From JAVBOW01 sp031549495 (lineage in GTDB: Bacteria > Bacteroidota > Bacteroidia > Bacteroidales > Rikenellaceae), in contig JAVBPS010000007.1 of assembly GCA_031549495.1 (NCBI GenBank), positions 62,001-126,000 of the forward strand: 64,000 bases of DNA. The letters are read 5' to 3'. The notes below the pieces were generated by a model. The model worked only from the letters and a program-made list of their open reading frames with translations, was not told the origin of the DNA and did no database searches. The position numbers and the translations under genes are program-made. Positions 44,076-53,062 of this stretch are shown here, in pieces. The first letter of the stretch is position 1. Each line of letters starts with the position of its first letter.

Positions 44076-45569
44076 ATGAGAAAATATAACTGCAATCCGA
44101 TCCGACGAGTGATGGCCATGGCGGTCCTGGGTCTCTCCCTGGCCTCGTGCAGCGGTTTCCTCGACCTGGACCCCATCAGTGAGATCCCCGAGGACAAAAT
44201 GTGGCAGAACCAGCGGGACGTCAACGCCGGGATCGCCGAGATCTACTCCTCGTTCCGTACCGCCCTGAAGACGAATTACTTTTCGTGGGGCGAAATGCGT
44301 TCGGACAACTTCATCATGTACAACGAGCTTCCTTCCGAATACATCAACCTAATCGGCAACCAGATGACCACCGACCTGCCCTGTACCAACTGGGCGAGCA
44401 TCTATAAGGTGATCAGCAACGCCAACTTCGCCATCGCCAACATCCCGGGCGCCGACATGGCCGACCAGACCCTCAAGAACGATTACCTGGCCCAGGCCTA
44501 CGCCATGCGGGCGCTGAGCTACTTCTACGCGGTCAGGGTTTGGGGCGACGTGCCGGTCTACACCGAGGCCGTGGATAACTTCGACAAAGGCGAATACAAG
44601 GGCCAAACCCCGCGCGAGCAGGTCTACCGCCAGGTGATCCTGCCCGACCTGAAGAACGCCGAAATGCTCATCAATCCGAAGAACATCGAGCGTAAACGCA
44701 TTTCGCGCAACGCCATATACGCCATTATGGCCGACGTCTACATGTGGCTTAAAGAGTATGACGAAGCCGAGCAGACCATCGACAAACTGCTCGCCAACCA
44801 GACGTACACCGCCTTCCAGCCCGACATGGCCGATATGAAAAAGACCTTCGTGGAGCACCTCAACAACAAGGTGTCCGACAACGCCCCCGAGGTGGATGAA
44901 TACGGCCCGGGCGCGAACGAGCTCATCTTCGTGATCCACCAGAACATCTCCGAGGCCGGCCTGAGCAATTACAGCATGATCTGGACGATCCTCGGTTGCG
45001 GTTCGGGCCAGGGATCGACGGTCGTGCTCTCTCCCAAGTTGCAAACCGCTTACGAAGAGGCAAAGAACGCCAATCCGAGCGACAACCGCTTCACCAACTA
45101 CCTGGCTGCCTCGGGCGGGGGGACGACTACCTACCAGGTGCATAAATTCATCGCCAACGGGGTGAACGTTCCCTATCAGAACTACCTGAACTGCCAGATG
45201 GCCTATCCCATCTACCGCATGACCGATATCCTGCTGATGCAGGCCGAAACCAAGGCCTATCTCGATAAGTGGCAGGAAGCGCTCAACATCCTGGGCAATT
45301 ACACCCGCAAGCGGGCCGGTGTGCAGACCTCGACCCGTGCGCTGAGCACCTTCTCCTCGCGTGAACAGGTGGTCGATTACATCCTGGCAGAAAAGCAGAT
45401 CGAACAGGTGGGCGAAGGCAAACGCTGGTTCGACCTGGTGCGCAACGACCGGGTGGTGAAAGTGATGAAGCCCATCAACGGGCTCTCGAAGGAGGAGCAG
45501 AGGTGGTTCCCGATCCACCAGAGCCTGATCAACCAAAACAGCTCCCTGGAGCAAAATAAAGGATATTAA
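44076..45569 (+). CDS. SusD/RagB-type outer-membrane glycan-binding lipoprotein, PUL B
   Basis: The start at 44076 gives a lipoprotein signal (MAVLGLSLASC, Cys25). An ATG that overlaps the susC stop (TAATG at 44050-44054) is in frame and would add eight residues, which might allow translational coupling. The 497-residue mature frame has SusD landmarks: FLDLDPISEIPEDKMW, YLAQAYAMRALSYFYAVRVWGDVPV, YPIYRMTDILLMQAETKAYL, YTRKRAGVQ and EKQIEQVGEGKRWFDLVRND. It partners with the SusC encoded just upstream. Confidence 0.96.
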   Translation: MRKYNCNPIRRVMAMAVLGLSLASCSGFLDLDPISEIPEDKMWQNQRDVNAGIAEIYSSFRTALKTNYFSWGEMRSDNFIMYNELPSEYINLIGNQMTTDLPCTNWASIYKVISNANFAIANIPGADMADQTLKNDYLAQAYAMRALSYFYAVRVWGDVPVYTEAVDNFDKGEYKGQTPREQVYRQVILPDLKNAEMLINPKNIERKRISRNAIYAIMADVYMWLKEYDEAEQTIDKLLANQTYTAFQPDMADMKKTFVEHLNNKVSDNAPEVDEYGPGANELIFVIHQNISEAGLSNYSMIWTILGCGSGQGSTVVLSPKLQTAYEEAKNANPSDNRFTNYLAASGGGTTTYQVHKFIANGVNVPYQNYLNCQMAYPIYRMTDILLMQAETKAYLDKWQEALNILGNYTRKRAGVQTSTRALSTFSSREQVVDYILAEKQIEQVGEGKRWFDLVRNDRVVKVMKPINGLSKEEQRWFPIHQSLINQNSSLEQNKGY

Positions 45570-45581
45570 ACCGTGATGACC

Positions 45582-46232
45582 ATGAAACATATACGATCCG
45601 GCCTGCGCGGCGTGCTGACGCTGCTTGCCACCGCCCTGCTCTGCTGGTCCTGCGAGGACATGAACCTGCAGAAGGATTACGACTACGAGCGCACCCCGCT
45701 CGACCCCCACATCGACATGACGGCGTGGGAATTCATGAACAGCCGCACGGACCTCTTCTCGCTGATGATCGAAGCAGCTGAATACGGCGGCATGGAAGGC
45801 TCCTATAAGCAGACGGAGCAAAAACTGACTTACCTGCTGATCGACGACGCGGGCATGCGCCTGTTCCTCAACCGCCAGGGGGCCCTGCTGATGACCCAGG
45901 TAGATGTGGAAAAGGTGCGGAAACTGCTTCAGTACCACACCATTGTCGGCGAATACCACGCCTATGACAAAAAACTGCCCGTCGAGCCGATCTATGTCAA
46001 GACCATGCTCGACGGCGAGGACGGGCTGATGACCATCAAGGTGAACAAAACCGCCGCCAGTTCGGTCGGCTCCCCCATCGCCAACGGCAATATCCTGGTC
46101 AATTCCAATAACTTCGCCAGCGCGAGCATCAGTTCCATCTCCTCGAACATCATGCCCGTGAACGGGGTGATCCACGTCTTCAGCGGATTCGCCTACTACC
46201 GCAAAACAACCAGCTACACGCCCGCCTACTAA
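45582..46232 (+). CDS. FAS1 (fasciclin) domain lipoprotein, PUL B
   Basis: I prefer the ATG at 45582 (MKHIRSGLRG...), giving a lipoprotein signal with Cys at CWSC; ATG at 45576 is an alternative. Most of the 216-residue product is one FAS1-like domain: TAWEFMNSRTDLFSLMIEAAEYGG, TYLLIDDAGMRLFL, VRKLLQYHTIVGEY and ISSNIMPVNGVIHVFSGF. FAS1 domains mediate adhesion or binding. In the operon it takes the place just after SusD, usually filled by a glycan-binding protein, so a surface-binding role is likely. No catalytic residues are seen. Confidence 0.8.
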   Translation: MKHIRSGLRGVLTLLATALLCWSCEDMNLQKDYDYERTPLDPHIDMTAWEFMNSRTDLFSLMIEAAEYGGMEGSYKQTEQKLTYLLIDDAGMRLFLNRQGALLMTQVDVEKVRKLLQYHTIVGEYHAYDKKLPVEPIYVKTMLDGEDGLMTIKVNKTAASSVGSPIANGNILVNSNNFASASISSISSNIMPVNGVIHVFSGFAYYRKTTSYTPAY

Positions 46233-46245
46233 AAACAACCGGATC

Positions 46246-47829
46246 ATGAAAAATTTCAGAATATTCCTTTGCCTGTTGCTGCTCTCGGTCGGCCTGTCCG
46301 GCTGTAAAAGCGACGAGCAGATCCCGCAGGGCGCCGAGCCCCGCATCGAGTCCATCCTCAGTACGTTCACTCCCGACATGAACACGGGCGACAACATCCC
46401 CGTGGTTTGCGTCGTCTTTTCCGAGGTCGGCCTGAGCTCGGTGGAGGTCTACATCAACCGCGCGGGGAGCGAAACCCTGCTGCGGACGATCACCTCGTTC
46501 AACGACCCCACGCAATATTCGGTCCGCGAGACCCCCGCCTGGGACGAGTCGATCACCTCCGTGCGCATCGCCGCGACGGACCGCGCCCGCAAAACGGTCA
46601 GCAAATCGATTCCCGTCTCGGTGATTCCCTATATGTCCGCGCCGGTGATCACGTTCGACCCCGCCGAGATCGTCATCGACGAGAACACCGGGGTGATCGA
46701 CATTCCGACCACGCGCTTCACCATCGAAGGCTCGTCCACCCTCTCCGCAGTGGAGGTCAGCCTGTTCCGTAAAGCGACCACCGAGACCATCACGCTCACC
46801 CCCGCCCTGACGCAGGGAAGCATGACGTACAGTTTTGAGCAGGATATCCTCTACGCGGACGGTGATGTGGCCCTGCAGGTCAAGGCCACCGATACCTACG
46901 GCAAGGTCAAGATCGAAACGCTCCCGATCACCTACATCGCTATCCCGGCCCCGGTGATCGTTCCCACGGGTACCACCACGCTCGACCCGATCGTGGCGGC
47001 CAGCGGCACGACCGCCTCGCCGACCTTCCGGGTAACGTCGGCCATCGGGGTCAACTCGATCCGCGTTTACAAGGTCGAAAAGGGAGTGGAAACCGAACTC
47101 GCCGGAGTGGGCCGCAACTACGACGCCCAGACCGACATCGCCTTCACGGCCGCGCTGCCCGCTTTCGAGGCGAGTTGGAACGCCATCAAGCTCGTGGCCG
47201 TCGACCGCTTGGGCCGCCAGACGAGCCAGGTGATCTCCACGATCATCGACCTGCGTTATAAACCCAGCCTGAGGATCGGGACGCAATATTACTCCAAAGT
47301 GTCCGATCCGGACTACCCCGGCACGTTCTGTTTCTTCTCCGTGCGCGATATGCAGACCTACCCGTTGGTGGATTTCTATAACGACACCCGCAACATCGAC
47401 ATGTATTTCTACTTCTTCAATTCGGCGGTGCGCCTCTACGCGGCCACGGTCAACCGCCCCGGGGAGGCCTGGTCGGCCGATGCGGACAACAACGTCCCGT
47501 TCCTGGAGAACTGGCCCGCGGCAACCCATCCCCGCAACGGTACGAAGATCAAGAAATTCATTCCCGCGTCGTGGTCTTTCACTTTCGACAACGTGACCTC
47601 GGCCGATCTGCAAACCCCGGCGGTGCAAACTTACCTGAACCAGGGGCAGGTGACGGACGACTTCGCAAACTACGCCAAAGGCGAGGTCGCTTTCTTCCAG
47701 ACCGTGGCGGCTTCCACCGCCCCCTCGAAGATCGGCATCATGCGCATCGAGAACTTCGTCCTCGAAAACAGCGGCCAATTCTCGAACACCAAGGGCTACT
47801 ACATCGTTTCATTTAAGATTCTCAACTAA
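46246..47829 (+). CDS. Surface glycan-binding-type lipoprotein, multi-Ig-like, PUL B
   Basis: The 527-residue product has a lipoprotein signal (VGLSGCKSDEQ, Cys20). Three or so Ig-like beta-sandwich repeats follow, seen as recurrent TSVRIAATDRARKT, VALQVKATDTYGKV and NAIKLVAVDRLGRQT segments near residues 110, 215 and 320. The last 180 residues form a separate domain (FCFFSVRDMQTYPLVDFYN... YYIVSFKIL) without a family I recognise. Its size, layout and place in the operon match SGBP-B-type proteins, which extend from the cell surface and capture glycan. Not an enzyme as far as I can see. Confidence 0.75.
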   Translation: MKNFRIFLCLLLLSVGLSGCKSDEQIPQGAEPRIESILSTFTPDMNTGDNIPVVCVVFSEVGLSSVEVYINRAGSETLLRTITSFNDPTQYSVRETPAWDESITSVRIAATDRARKTVSKSIPVSVIPYMSAPVITFDPAEIVIDENTGVIDIPTTRFTIEGSSTLSAVEVSLFRKATTETITLTPALTQGSMTYSFEQDILYADGDVALQVKATDTYGKVKIETLPITYIAIPAPVIVPTGTTTLDPIVAASGTTASPTFRVTSAIGVNSIRVYKVEKGVETELAGVGRNYDAQTDIAFTAALPAFEASWNAIKLVAVDRLGRQTSQVISTIIDLRYKPSLRIGTQYYSKVSDPDYPGTFCFFSVRDMQTYPLVDFYNDTRNIDMYFYFFNSAVRLYAATVNRPGEAWSADADNNVPFLENWPAATHPRNGTKIKKFIPASWSFTFDNVTSADLQTPAVQTYLNQGQVTDDFANYAKGEVAFFQTVAASTAPSKIGIMRIENFVLENSGQFSNTKGYYIVSFKILN

Positions 47830-47834
47830 ATTCA

Positions 47835-49811
47835 ATGAAGATCACGTTGTTGGCAGCTGCCGTACTCTTCTCCTCCTTCGGGCCCGCCCCGAAGGAGGAG
47901 AGTTACGACCTGGTCGTCTACGGCGCCACTTCGTCGGGCGTGGTCGCAGCCACGGCCGCCGCCCGCGAAGGACTTCGGGTAGCCCTGGTCGAGCCCACGG
48001 GACACCCGGGCGGCCTGACGGCCGGCGGACTGGGCCAGGTAGACATCGGCGAAACGCGCACCGTGGGCGGACTGGCCCGTGAGTTCTTCACGGCCGCCGC
48101 CGACCACTACGGCCGCAACCCGGTGCAGCCCAAGATCGAAAGCTCGGTGGGGGAGCGCATCTTCCGTGAAATGCTTGCGGGGACGGATGTGAAGGTGTTT
48201 TACAATTCCGCCCTTGCGCGCCCCAAAGGGGTGGTGAAGAGCGGCAAACGGATCGCGAAGATCGTCCTGGAGGACGGCCGCGCCCTTTCGGCCCGCTACT
48301 TCATCGACGCCACCTATGTGGGCGACCTGATGGCCGGGGCGGGAGTCTCCTATACCGTCGGGCGTGAGGGAGTGGCCGAGTACGGCGAATCGTCGGCCGG
48401 CATCCAGCCCTACAAGCTGGCGCGCAGGCTCAACGAGGCGCAGATGGACGAGGTGAAACGGCTCCGGGCGGCTTTCCCGCTCGACTATATGTTCTACTCG
48501 CGCGAAACGCCGGGCGACGGGGACCGCCGCGTGCAGGCCTACTGTTACCGCCTGTGCGTGACCGACCGGCCGGACAACATGCGCCCCTTCGATCGCCCCG
48601 CCAATTACGACCCCGCGCGCTACCACCCCCACCTGGCCCGTATCGTGCGGCAGAAACAGTTCACCCTGAACCGGGTCTTCACGCTGAGCGACCTGCCGGG
48701 CGGCAAGTTCGACCTGAACCACATGGACCTGACCAACGCCTCGTGGAAATACCCCGAAGGCTCCTACGCCGAGCGGAAGGCCATCGAGGATTACCACCGC
48801 GACTACCAGCAAGGCCTGCTCTATTTCCTTGCCCATGACGAATCGGTGCCCGAGGCGCTGCGCGAGGATACGCGCCGTTACGGTTACGCCCGGGACGAGT
48901 TTGCCGACAACGGCAACTGGCCCTACCACCTCTATGTCCGCGAAGCGCGCCGAATGAAAGGCGAATATGTGATGCGTCAGCGCGACGCGTGGGACGAGCA
49001 CACCAAGCCCGACGGGATCGGCATGGGCTCCTATTTCATGGATTGCCACGGTGTGGAGCGTTTCATCACTCCCGAGGGGGAACAATGGGAAGAGGGCGAA
49101 ATGAAACACGCGCCTTTCCGCCCCTACGAGATTCCCTACCGGGCCCTGACGCCGCGGGCGGCGGAATGCGAGAACCTGTTGGTGACGGTATGCCTTTCGG
49201 CGAGCCACGTGATCTACGGTTCGCTACGCATGGAGCCCGTGTTCATGATCACCGGCCATGCCGCCGGGGTCGCGGCTGCGCTGGCCGCCGCGACGAACAG
49301 CAGTGTGCAGCGCATCGACACGGAGCGCCTGCGCGAAAAACTCCGCACACAGGGGCAGATCCTCGAATACACCCCGCCTGCGGGTTTCTATATCGATCCG
49401 GCGACGCAGACGGGGACGGTCATGGACGATACGGATGCGGTCATGAAAGGATTCTGGGCGCATTCCGTGGGTGTGGGCCCTTTCCTAAAATACGACTACC
49501 GCTTCGTCACGCAGTCGCCGTCGGGCGACGCCTCGGCCGAATACAGTCCCCGTCTGGAAGCAGGTCGCTATGAGGTACAGATACTCTACGCTCCCTCCAC
49601 CAACCGCAGCACAGGTGTCGAAGTGATCGTTCGGGACGCCGACGGGCAGCGGACACTCAGTGCGGACATGACCCGCGGCGGCGCACCGGACTACTGGTTT
49701 TCCCTGGGCGAATACCGTCACACGCCGGACGCTCCGATCCGGGTCACCGTTACCAACCGCGGCCCGGGGGGCATCGTGGTCGCGGACGGGGTCCGCTTTA
49801 TCAAAAAGTAA
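47835..49811 (+). CDS. Secreted FAD-dependent oxidoreductase with golvesin-like C-terminal domain, PUL B
   Basis: The 658-residue protein has a short signal-like N-terminus (MKITLLAAAVLFSSFGPAP) without a lipobox Cys or twin-arginine. The dinucleotide motif is GATSSG (residues 30-35, GxTxxG form), followed by LVEPTGHPGGLTAGGLGQVD. YFIDATYVGDLMAGAG and LSASHVIYGSLRMEPVFMITGHAAGVAAAL match the PUL A secreted relative. After about residue 520 a beta-sandwich begins (SPRLEAGRYEVQILYAPST... PGGIVVADGVRFIKK) like the golvesin C-terminal / xanthan-lyase-associated domain, which probably binds glycan. The enzyme reaction is not known. Confidence 0.85.
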   Translation: MKITLLAAAVLFSSFGPAPKEESYDLVVYGATSSGVVAATAAAREGLRVALVEPTGHPGGLTAGGLGQVDIGETRTVGGLAREFFTAAADHYGRNPVQPKIESSVGERIFREMLAGTDVKVFYNSALARPKGVVKSGKRIAKIVLEDGRALSARYFIDATYVGDLMAGAGVSYTVGREGVAEYGESSAGIQPYKLARRLNEAQMDEVKRLRAAFPLDYMFYSRETPGDGDRRVQAYCYRLCVTDRPDNMRPFDRPANYDPARYHPHLARIVRQKQFTLNRVFTLSDLPGGKFDLNHMDLTNASWKYPEGSYAERKAIEDYHRDYQQGLLYFLAHDESVPEALREDTRRYGYARDEFADNGNWPYHLYVREARRMKGEYVMRQRDAWDEHTKPDGIGMGSYFMDCHGVERFITPEGEQWEEGEMKHAPFRPYEIPYRALTPRAAECENLLVTVCLSASHVIYGSLRMEPVFMITGHAAGVAAALAAATNSSVQRIDTERLREKLRTQGQILEYTPPAGFYIDPATQTGTVMDDTDAVMKGFWAHSVGVGPFLKYDYRFVTQSPSGDASAEYSPRLEAGRYEVQILYAPSTNRSTGVEVIVRDADGQRTLSADMTRGGAPDYWFSLGEYRHTPDAPIRVTVTNRGPGGIVVADGVRFIKK

Positions 49812-49819
49812 TGCATAAC

Positions 49820-51271
49820 ATGAAGAAAAGTATTTTGCTGCTGCCGCTCCTTGCGGTACTCTTTACCGGGGCGGGTGCGAAACCGGCTTCCGACCCGGTG
49901 ATCCACCCCATGCCTGCGGGCGAATCCGTAAGCAAGGGCTTCGGCCTGCGGGTCGCCGGCCGGGATGTGCCGGTCTACATCGCCCGCGTGGCGCCGCTGG
50001 AGAAAAAACTCCGTTTCAAAGCGATGGACGACAAGGTCAATTCGGGACTTTACTATGACCAGGCCGCGTTCGCCTCGTTCGATACCGGTCGCGAGGTGGC
50101 CGTCGAGGTCGACCCGCGCCGCCCTGTCGAAAGTTTCCGTATTCTCCCCTCGTCGGCAGGCGTGAAAGCCACCGTCAGCAAAGGAAAGATCACCTTTAAA
50201 GTCAAGCCGGGACAGCAGCTCACCGTCGAGGTCAACGGCGATGTGATCCGCTCGCTGCATATCTTCGCGAATTCCCCCGAAACGGACAGGCCCGATCCCG
50301 CCGACCCCAATGTGGTCTACTACGGGCCGGGCATCCATACCGTCAGCCGCTTGGTGCTGCGCGACAACCAGACCCTCTACCTGGCCGGGGGTGCGATCCT
50401 GCGAACCATCGTGAGCGATGAGGAAAAACAGGGCGCGGACCCCGTCACGGGGCTCAAGCCCGGGGGTTATCATCCTTCGATTAGCCTGGTGGGCAAGAAT
50501 ATACGGGTTTGTGGCCGCGGCATCATCGATGCGTCGTTATGCCCCACCCACGCCCGCAACATGATCCTGGCCCAGGGGTCGGACATCACCATCGAAGGGA
50601 TCATCCTGCGCGACGCGAGCCTGTGGACGGTTCCCGTGCGCATGTCCGAACGGGTGCGCATCGACAACCTCAAACTGATCGGCTACCGGGCCAATTCGGA
50701 CGGCATCGACATCTGCAACAGCCGCGGGGTGACGGTCGAGAATTGCTTTATCCGCACGCTCGACGACCTGGTCGTGGTCAAAACGCTCGTCGGGAAGGGG
50801 ACGTGCCGCGATATCACCGTGCGCCGCTGCGTGCTCTGGAACGAAGTGGCCCACGCCCTGAGCGTGGGGGCCGAGATCCGCGAGGATATTTCCGGCGTGC
50901 TCTTCGAGGATTGCGACGTGATCCACGACCTGGGACGCGAGTGGGCCCTGCGGGTCTACCATTGCGATGCGGCCCGGGTGAGCGACATCCGCTTCGAGAA
51001 CATCCGCGTCGAAGAGTGCCGCGAGCTGATCTCGCTGTGGATCAATAAAGCGGTCTGGAGCGCTGACTCGCTGCGCGGACATATCGACAACGTCACGTTC
51101 CGCAATATCACTGCCACAGGTTCCCCGGCCACCGTCAGCCTGAAAGGCTACGGCCCTTCGAATCTCATCCGCGGGGTGGCCTTCGAGGGGGTAACGATCA
51201 ATGGCGCGCCGCTCACCGAGGCCGAGGTTGCGCGCAACGAATATGTCGGCGAAATAACCGTGAAACCATGA
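49820..51271 (+). CDS. Secreted right-handed beta-helix glycosidase, GH28-like
   Basis: The start at 49820 (MKKSILLLPLLAVLFTGAGA) gives a signal peptide; ATG at 49811 overlaps the preceding stop and is an alternative. Of 483 residues, the first 140 form a beta-rich domain and the rest a parallel beta-helix. NSDGIDICNSRGVTVENCFI and TLDDLVVVK resemble the NTDG and GDD catalytic strands of GH28, and a later VAHALSVG replaces the usual GHG. These are near but not exact matches, so related beta-helix families (GH49, GH110 type) remain possible. It sits between two FAD oxidoreductase genes and overlaps the next by 4 nt. Confidence 0.75.
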   Translation: MKKSILLLPLLAVLFTGAGAKPASDPVIHPMPAGESVSKGFGLRVAGRDVPVYIARVAPLEKKLRFKAMDDKVNSGLYYDQAAFASFDTGREVAVEVDPRRPVESFRILPSSAGVKATVSKGKITFKVKPGQQLTVEVNGDVIRSLHIFANSPETDRPDPADPNVVYYGPGIHTVSRLVLRDNQTLYLAGGAILRTIVSDEEKQGADPVTGLKPGGYHPSISLVGKNIRVCGRGIIDASLCPTHARNMILAQGSDITIEGIILRDASLWTVPVRMSERVRIDNLKLIGYRANSDGIDICNSRGVTVENCFIRTLDDLVVVKTLVGKGTCRDITVRRCVLWNEVAHALSVGAEIREDISGVLFEDCDVIHDLGREWALRVYHCDAARVSDIRFENIRVEECRELISLWINKAVWSADSLRGHIDNVTFRNITATGSPATVSLKGYGPSNLIRGVAFEGVTINGAPLTEAEVARNEYVGEITVKP

Positions 51272-53055
51272 GAAAGATCATTCTGCTGCTGGCCGTCTGT
51301 TGCCTGGCGCTGCAAGGTTGCCGTAACCGGGAACACTACGACGTGGTCGTCGTCGGGGCGACCCCGGGCGGCATCATGGCCGCCGTCTCCGCCGCCCGGG
51401 CCGGAAAAAGCGTCCTGCTGCTGGAGCGGAGCGCCCACATCGGCGGCCTGCCCGCCAACGGGCTCGGCGCCACCGACATCGACACCCGGGATGCGACCAC
51501 GGGCCTGTTCCGGGAATTTACCGGGGGGATTCTGGCCCACTACACAGAAGCCTATGGCCCCGATTCCGACCAGGTGAGGGATTGCCGGGGAGGCTACTAT
51601 TTCGAGCCCAAAGTCGCCGAAAAGGTCTTTACGCAAATGCTCGCCGCCCATTCCCCGATCGAGGTGCTCACCCGGCGGCAATTCGACTCCTCGCCCGACA
51701 ACGTCACCCTGGACGGGGCCCGGATCGTATCCATCCGGGTCACCGACCGCGATACGGGCAAAGAAGAACAGTATTCGGCCGGGGTATTCATCGACGCCAC
51801 CTACGAGGGCGACCTGGCCGCGGCGGCGGGCGTTCCCTACCGGGTGGGCCGCGAGGCCGCCTCGGAGTACGGCGAGATCGGGGCGGGCGGTATTTACAAA
51901 TTCTGGGACGGCCCCGAGATCGACTCGCTGTGCACCCGGGAGGGCGACTCGGCCATCCAGGCCTACAATTTCCGCCTGAGCCTGACCCGCGACCCGCAAC
52001 TGAAGATCGACTTCCGCCGGCCGGACGACTACGACCGCAGCGAATATGTTTCGCTGATCGACGACCTTCTCCAGGGCCGCAGGCAGGATGTGGGCCCGAT
52101 GAAAGAGGGCATCGCCGTGATCGTCAACAGCGTATCGATCCCCAACGGGAAAGTGGACGCGAACAACCAGCACTCGGCCCTGCTGTCGACCGACCTGCCC
52201 GAAGAGAATTACCGCTGGCCCGAAGCGGATTGGGCGTGGCGCGACCGTTTTGCCGACCGGCTGCGCTCCTACACGCTCGGGCTGCTCTGGTTCGCGGCCA
52301 ACGACCCGGCATTGCCCGAGGCGTTCCGCGAACAGGTGGGGCAATGGGGATTCGCGCGCGACGAGTATGAGGACAACGATCATTTCCCCCGCCAGGTCTA
52401 CGTCCGTGAAGGACGCCGGATCACCGGGCTGCATACCTTTACCGCCAACGACGCCCTGCCTGCGCCCGGGAGCGAACGGCCGCCTGTCCACCCCTCGAGC
52501 ATCACCGCCGGGCACTACTCGCTCGACTCGCACGCCACACGCAAGCGCGAGCAGGGCAAACCCGTACTCGAAGGATTCCTGAGCTACAAGACCAAACCCT
52601 ATACGGTGCCCTACGGGGTGATCGTCCCGCGCGTGACGGAAAACCTGCTGTGCCCCGTGCCTGTTTCAGGGACCCACATCGGGTTCTCCACCCTGAGGAT
52701 GGAGCCGTGCTGGATGGCCCTGGGGCAGGCGGCGGGCATCGCTGCCGGCCTCATGCTCGAAAGCGGCCTGCCCGCACGGGAATTGCCTGTGGAGCGGATC
52801 CAGCAGGCCCTGCTCGACGGGGGGGCGACGTTGATCTATTTCGAAGACGTGAAAGCCGCCGATCCCGATTTCGGGATGGTGCAGGTCATGGGCCTGAAAG
52901 GCTACCTGCCCGGATTCCGGGCAAGGCTCGACGAAACGGCCGACGCGCAGACGCTCGCCGGATGGAAAGCCCTCTCGGGGGTGGAAACGACAGCCGTTGC
53001 CGAAGCGACGACCCGGCGCGAGGCGCTCCGGGAGTTTTATCACAATTTAAAATAG
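51268..53055 (+). CDS. Secreted FAD-dependent oxidoreductase lipoprotein, second in PUL B
   Basis: The 595-residue protein has a lipoprotein signal (LALQGCRN, Cys18). The dinucleotide motif is GATPGG at residues 30-35, again of GxTxxG form, followed by LLERSAHIGGLPANGLGATD. VFIDATYEGDLAAAAG and VSGTHIGFSTLRMEPCWMALGQAAGIAAGL are the matching conserved segments; here the usual SASHVxYGS is SGTHIGFST, so this copy is the most divergent of the secreted three. Its start overlaps the stop of the GH28-like gene (ATGA), which indicates coupled translation. Substrate and reaction unknown. Confidence 0.86.
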   Translation: MRKIILLLAVCCLALQGCRNREHYDVVVVGATPGGIMAAVSAARAGKSVLLLERSAHIGGLPANGLGATDIDTRDATTGLFREFTGGILAHYTEAYGPDSDQVRDCRGGYYFEPKVAEKVFTQMLAAHSPIEVLTRRQFDSSPDNVTLDGARIVSIRVTDRDTGKEEQYSAGVFIDATYEGDLAAAAGVPYRVGREAASEYGEIGAGGIYKFWDGPEIDSLCTREGDSAIQAYNFRLSLTRDPQLKIDFRRPDDYDRSEYVSLIDDLLQGRRQDVGPMKEGIAVIVNSVSIPNGKVDANNQHSALLSTDLPEENYRWPEADWAWRDRFADRLRSYTLGLLWFAANDPALPEAFREQVGQWGFARDEYEDNDHFPRQVYVREGRRITGLHTFTANDALPAPGSERPPVHPSSITAGHYSLDSHATRKREQGKPVLEGFLSYKTKPYTVPYGVIVPRVTENLLCPVPVSGTHIGFSTLRMEPCWMALGQAAGIAAGLMLESGLPARELPVERIQQALLDGGATLIYFEDVKAADPDFGMVQVMGLKGYLPGFRARLDETADAQTLAGWKALSGVETTAVAEATTRREALREFYHNLK

Positions 53056-53062
53056 AGAAACG

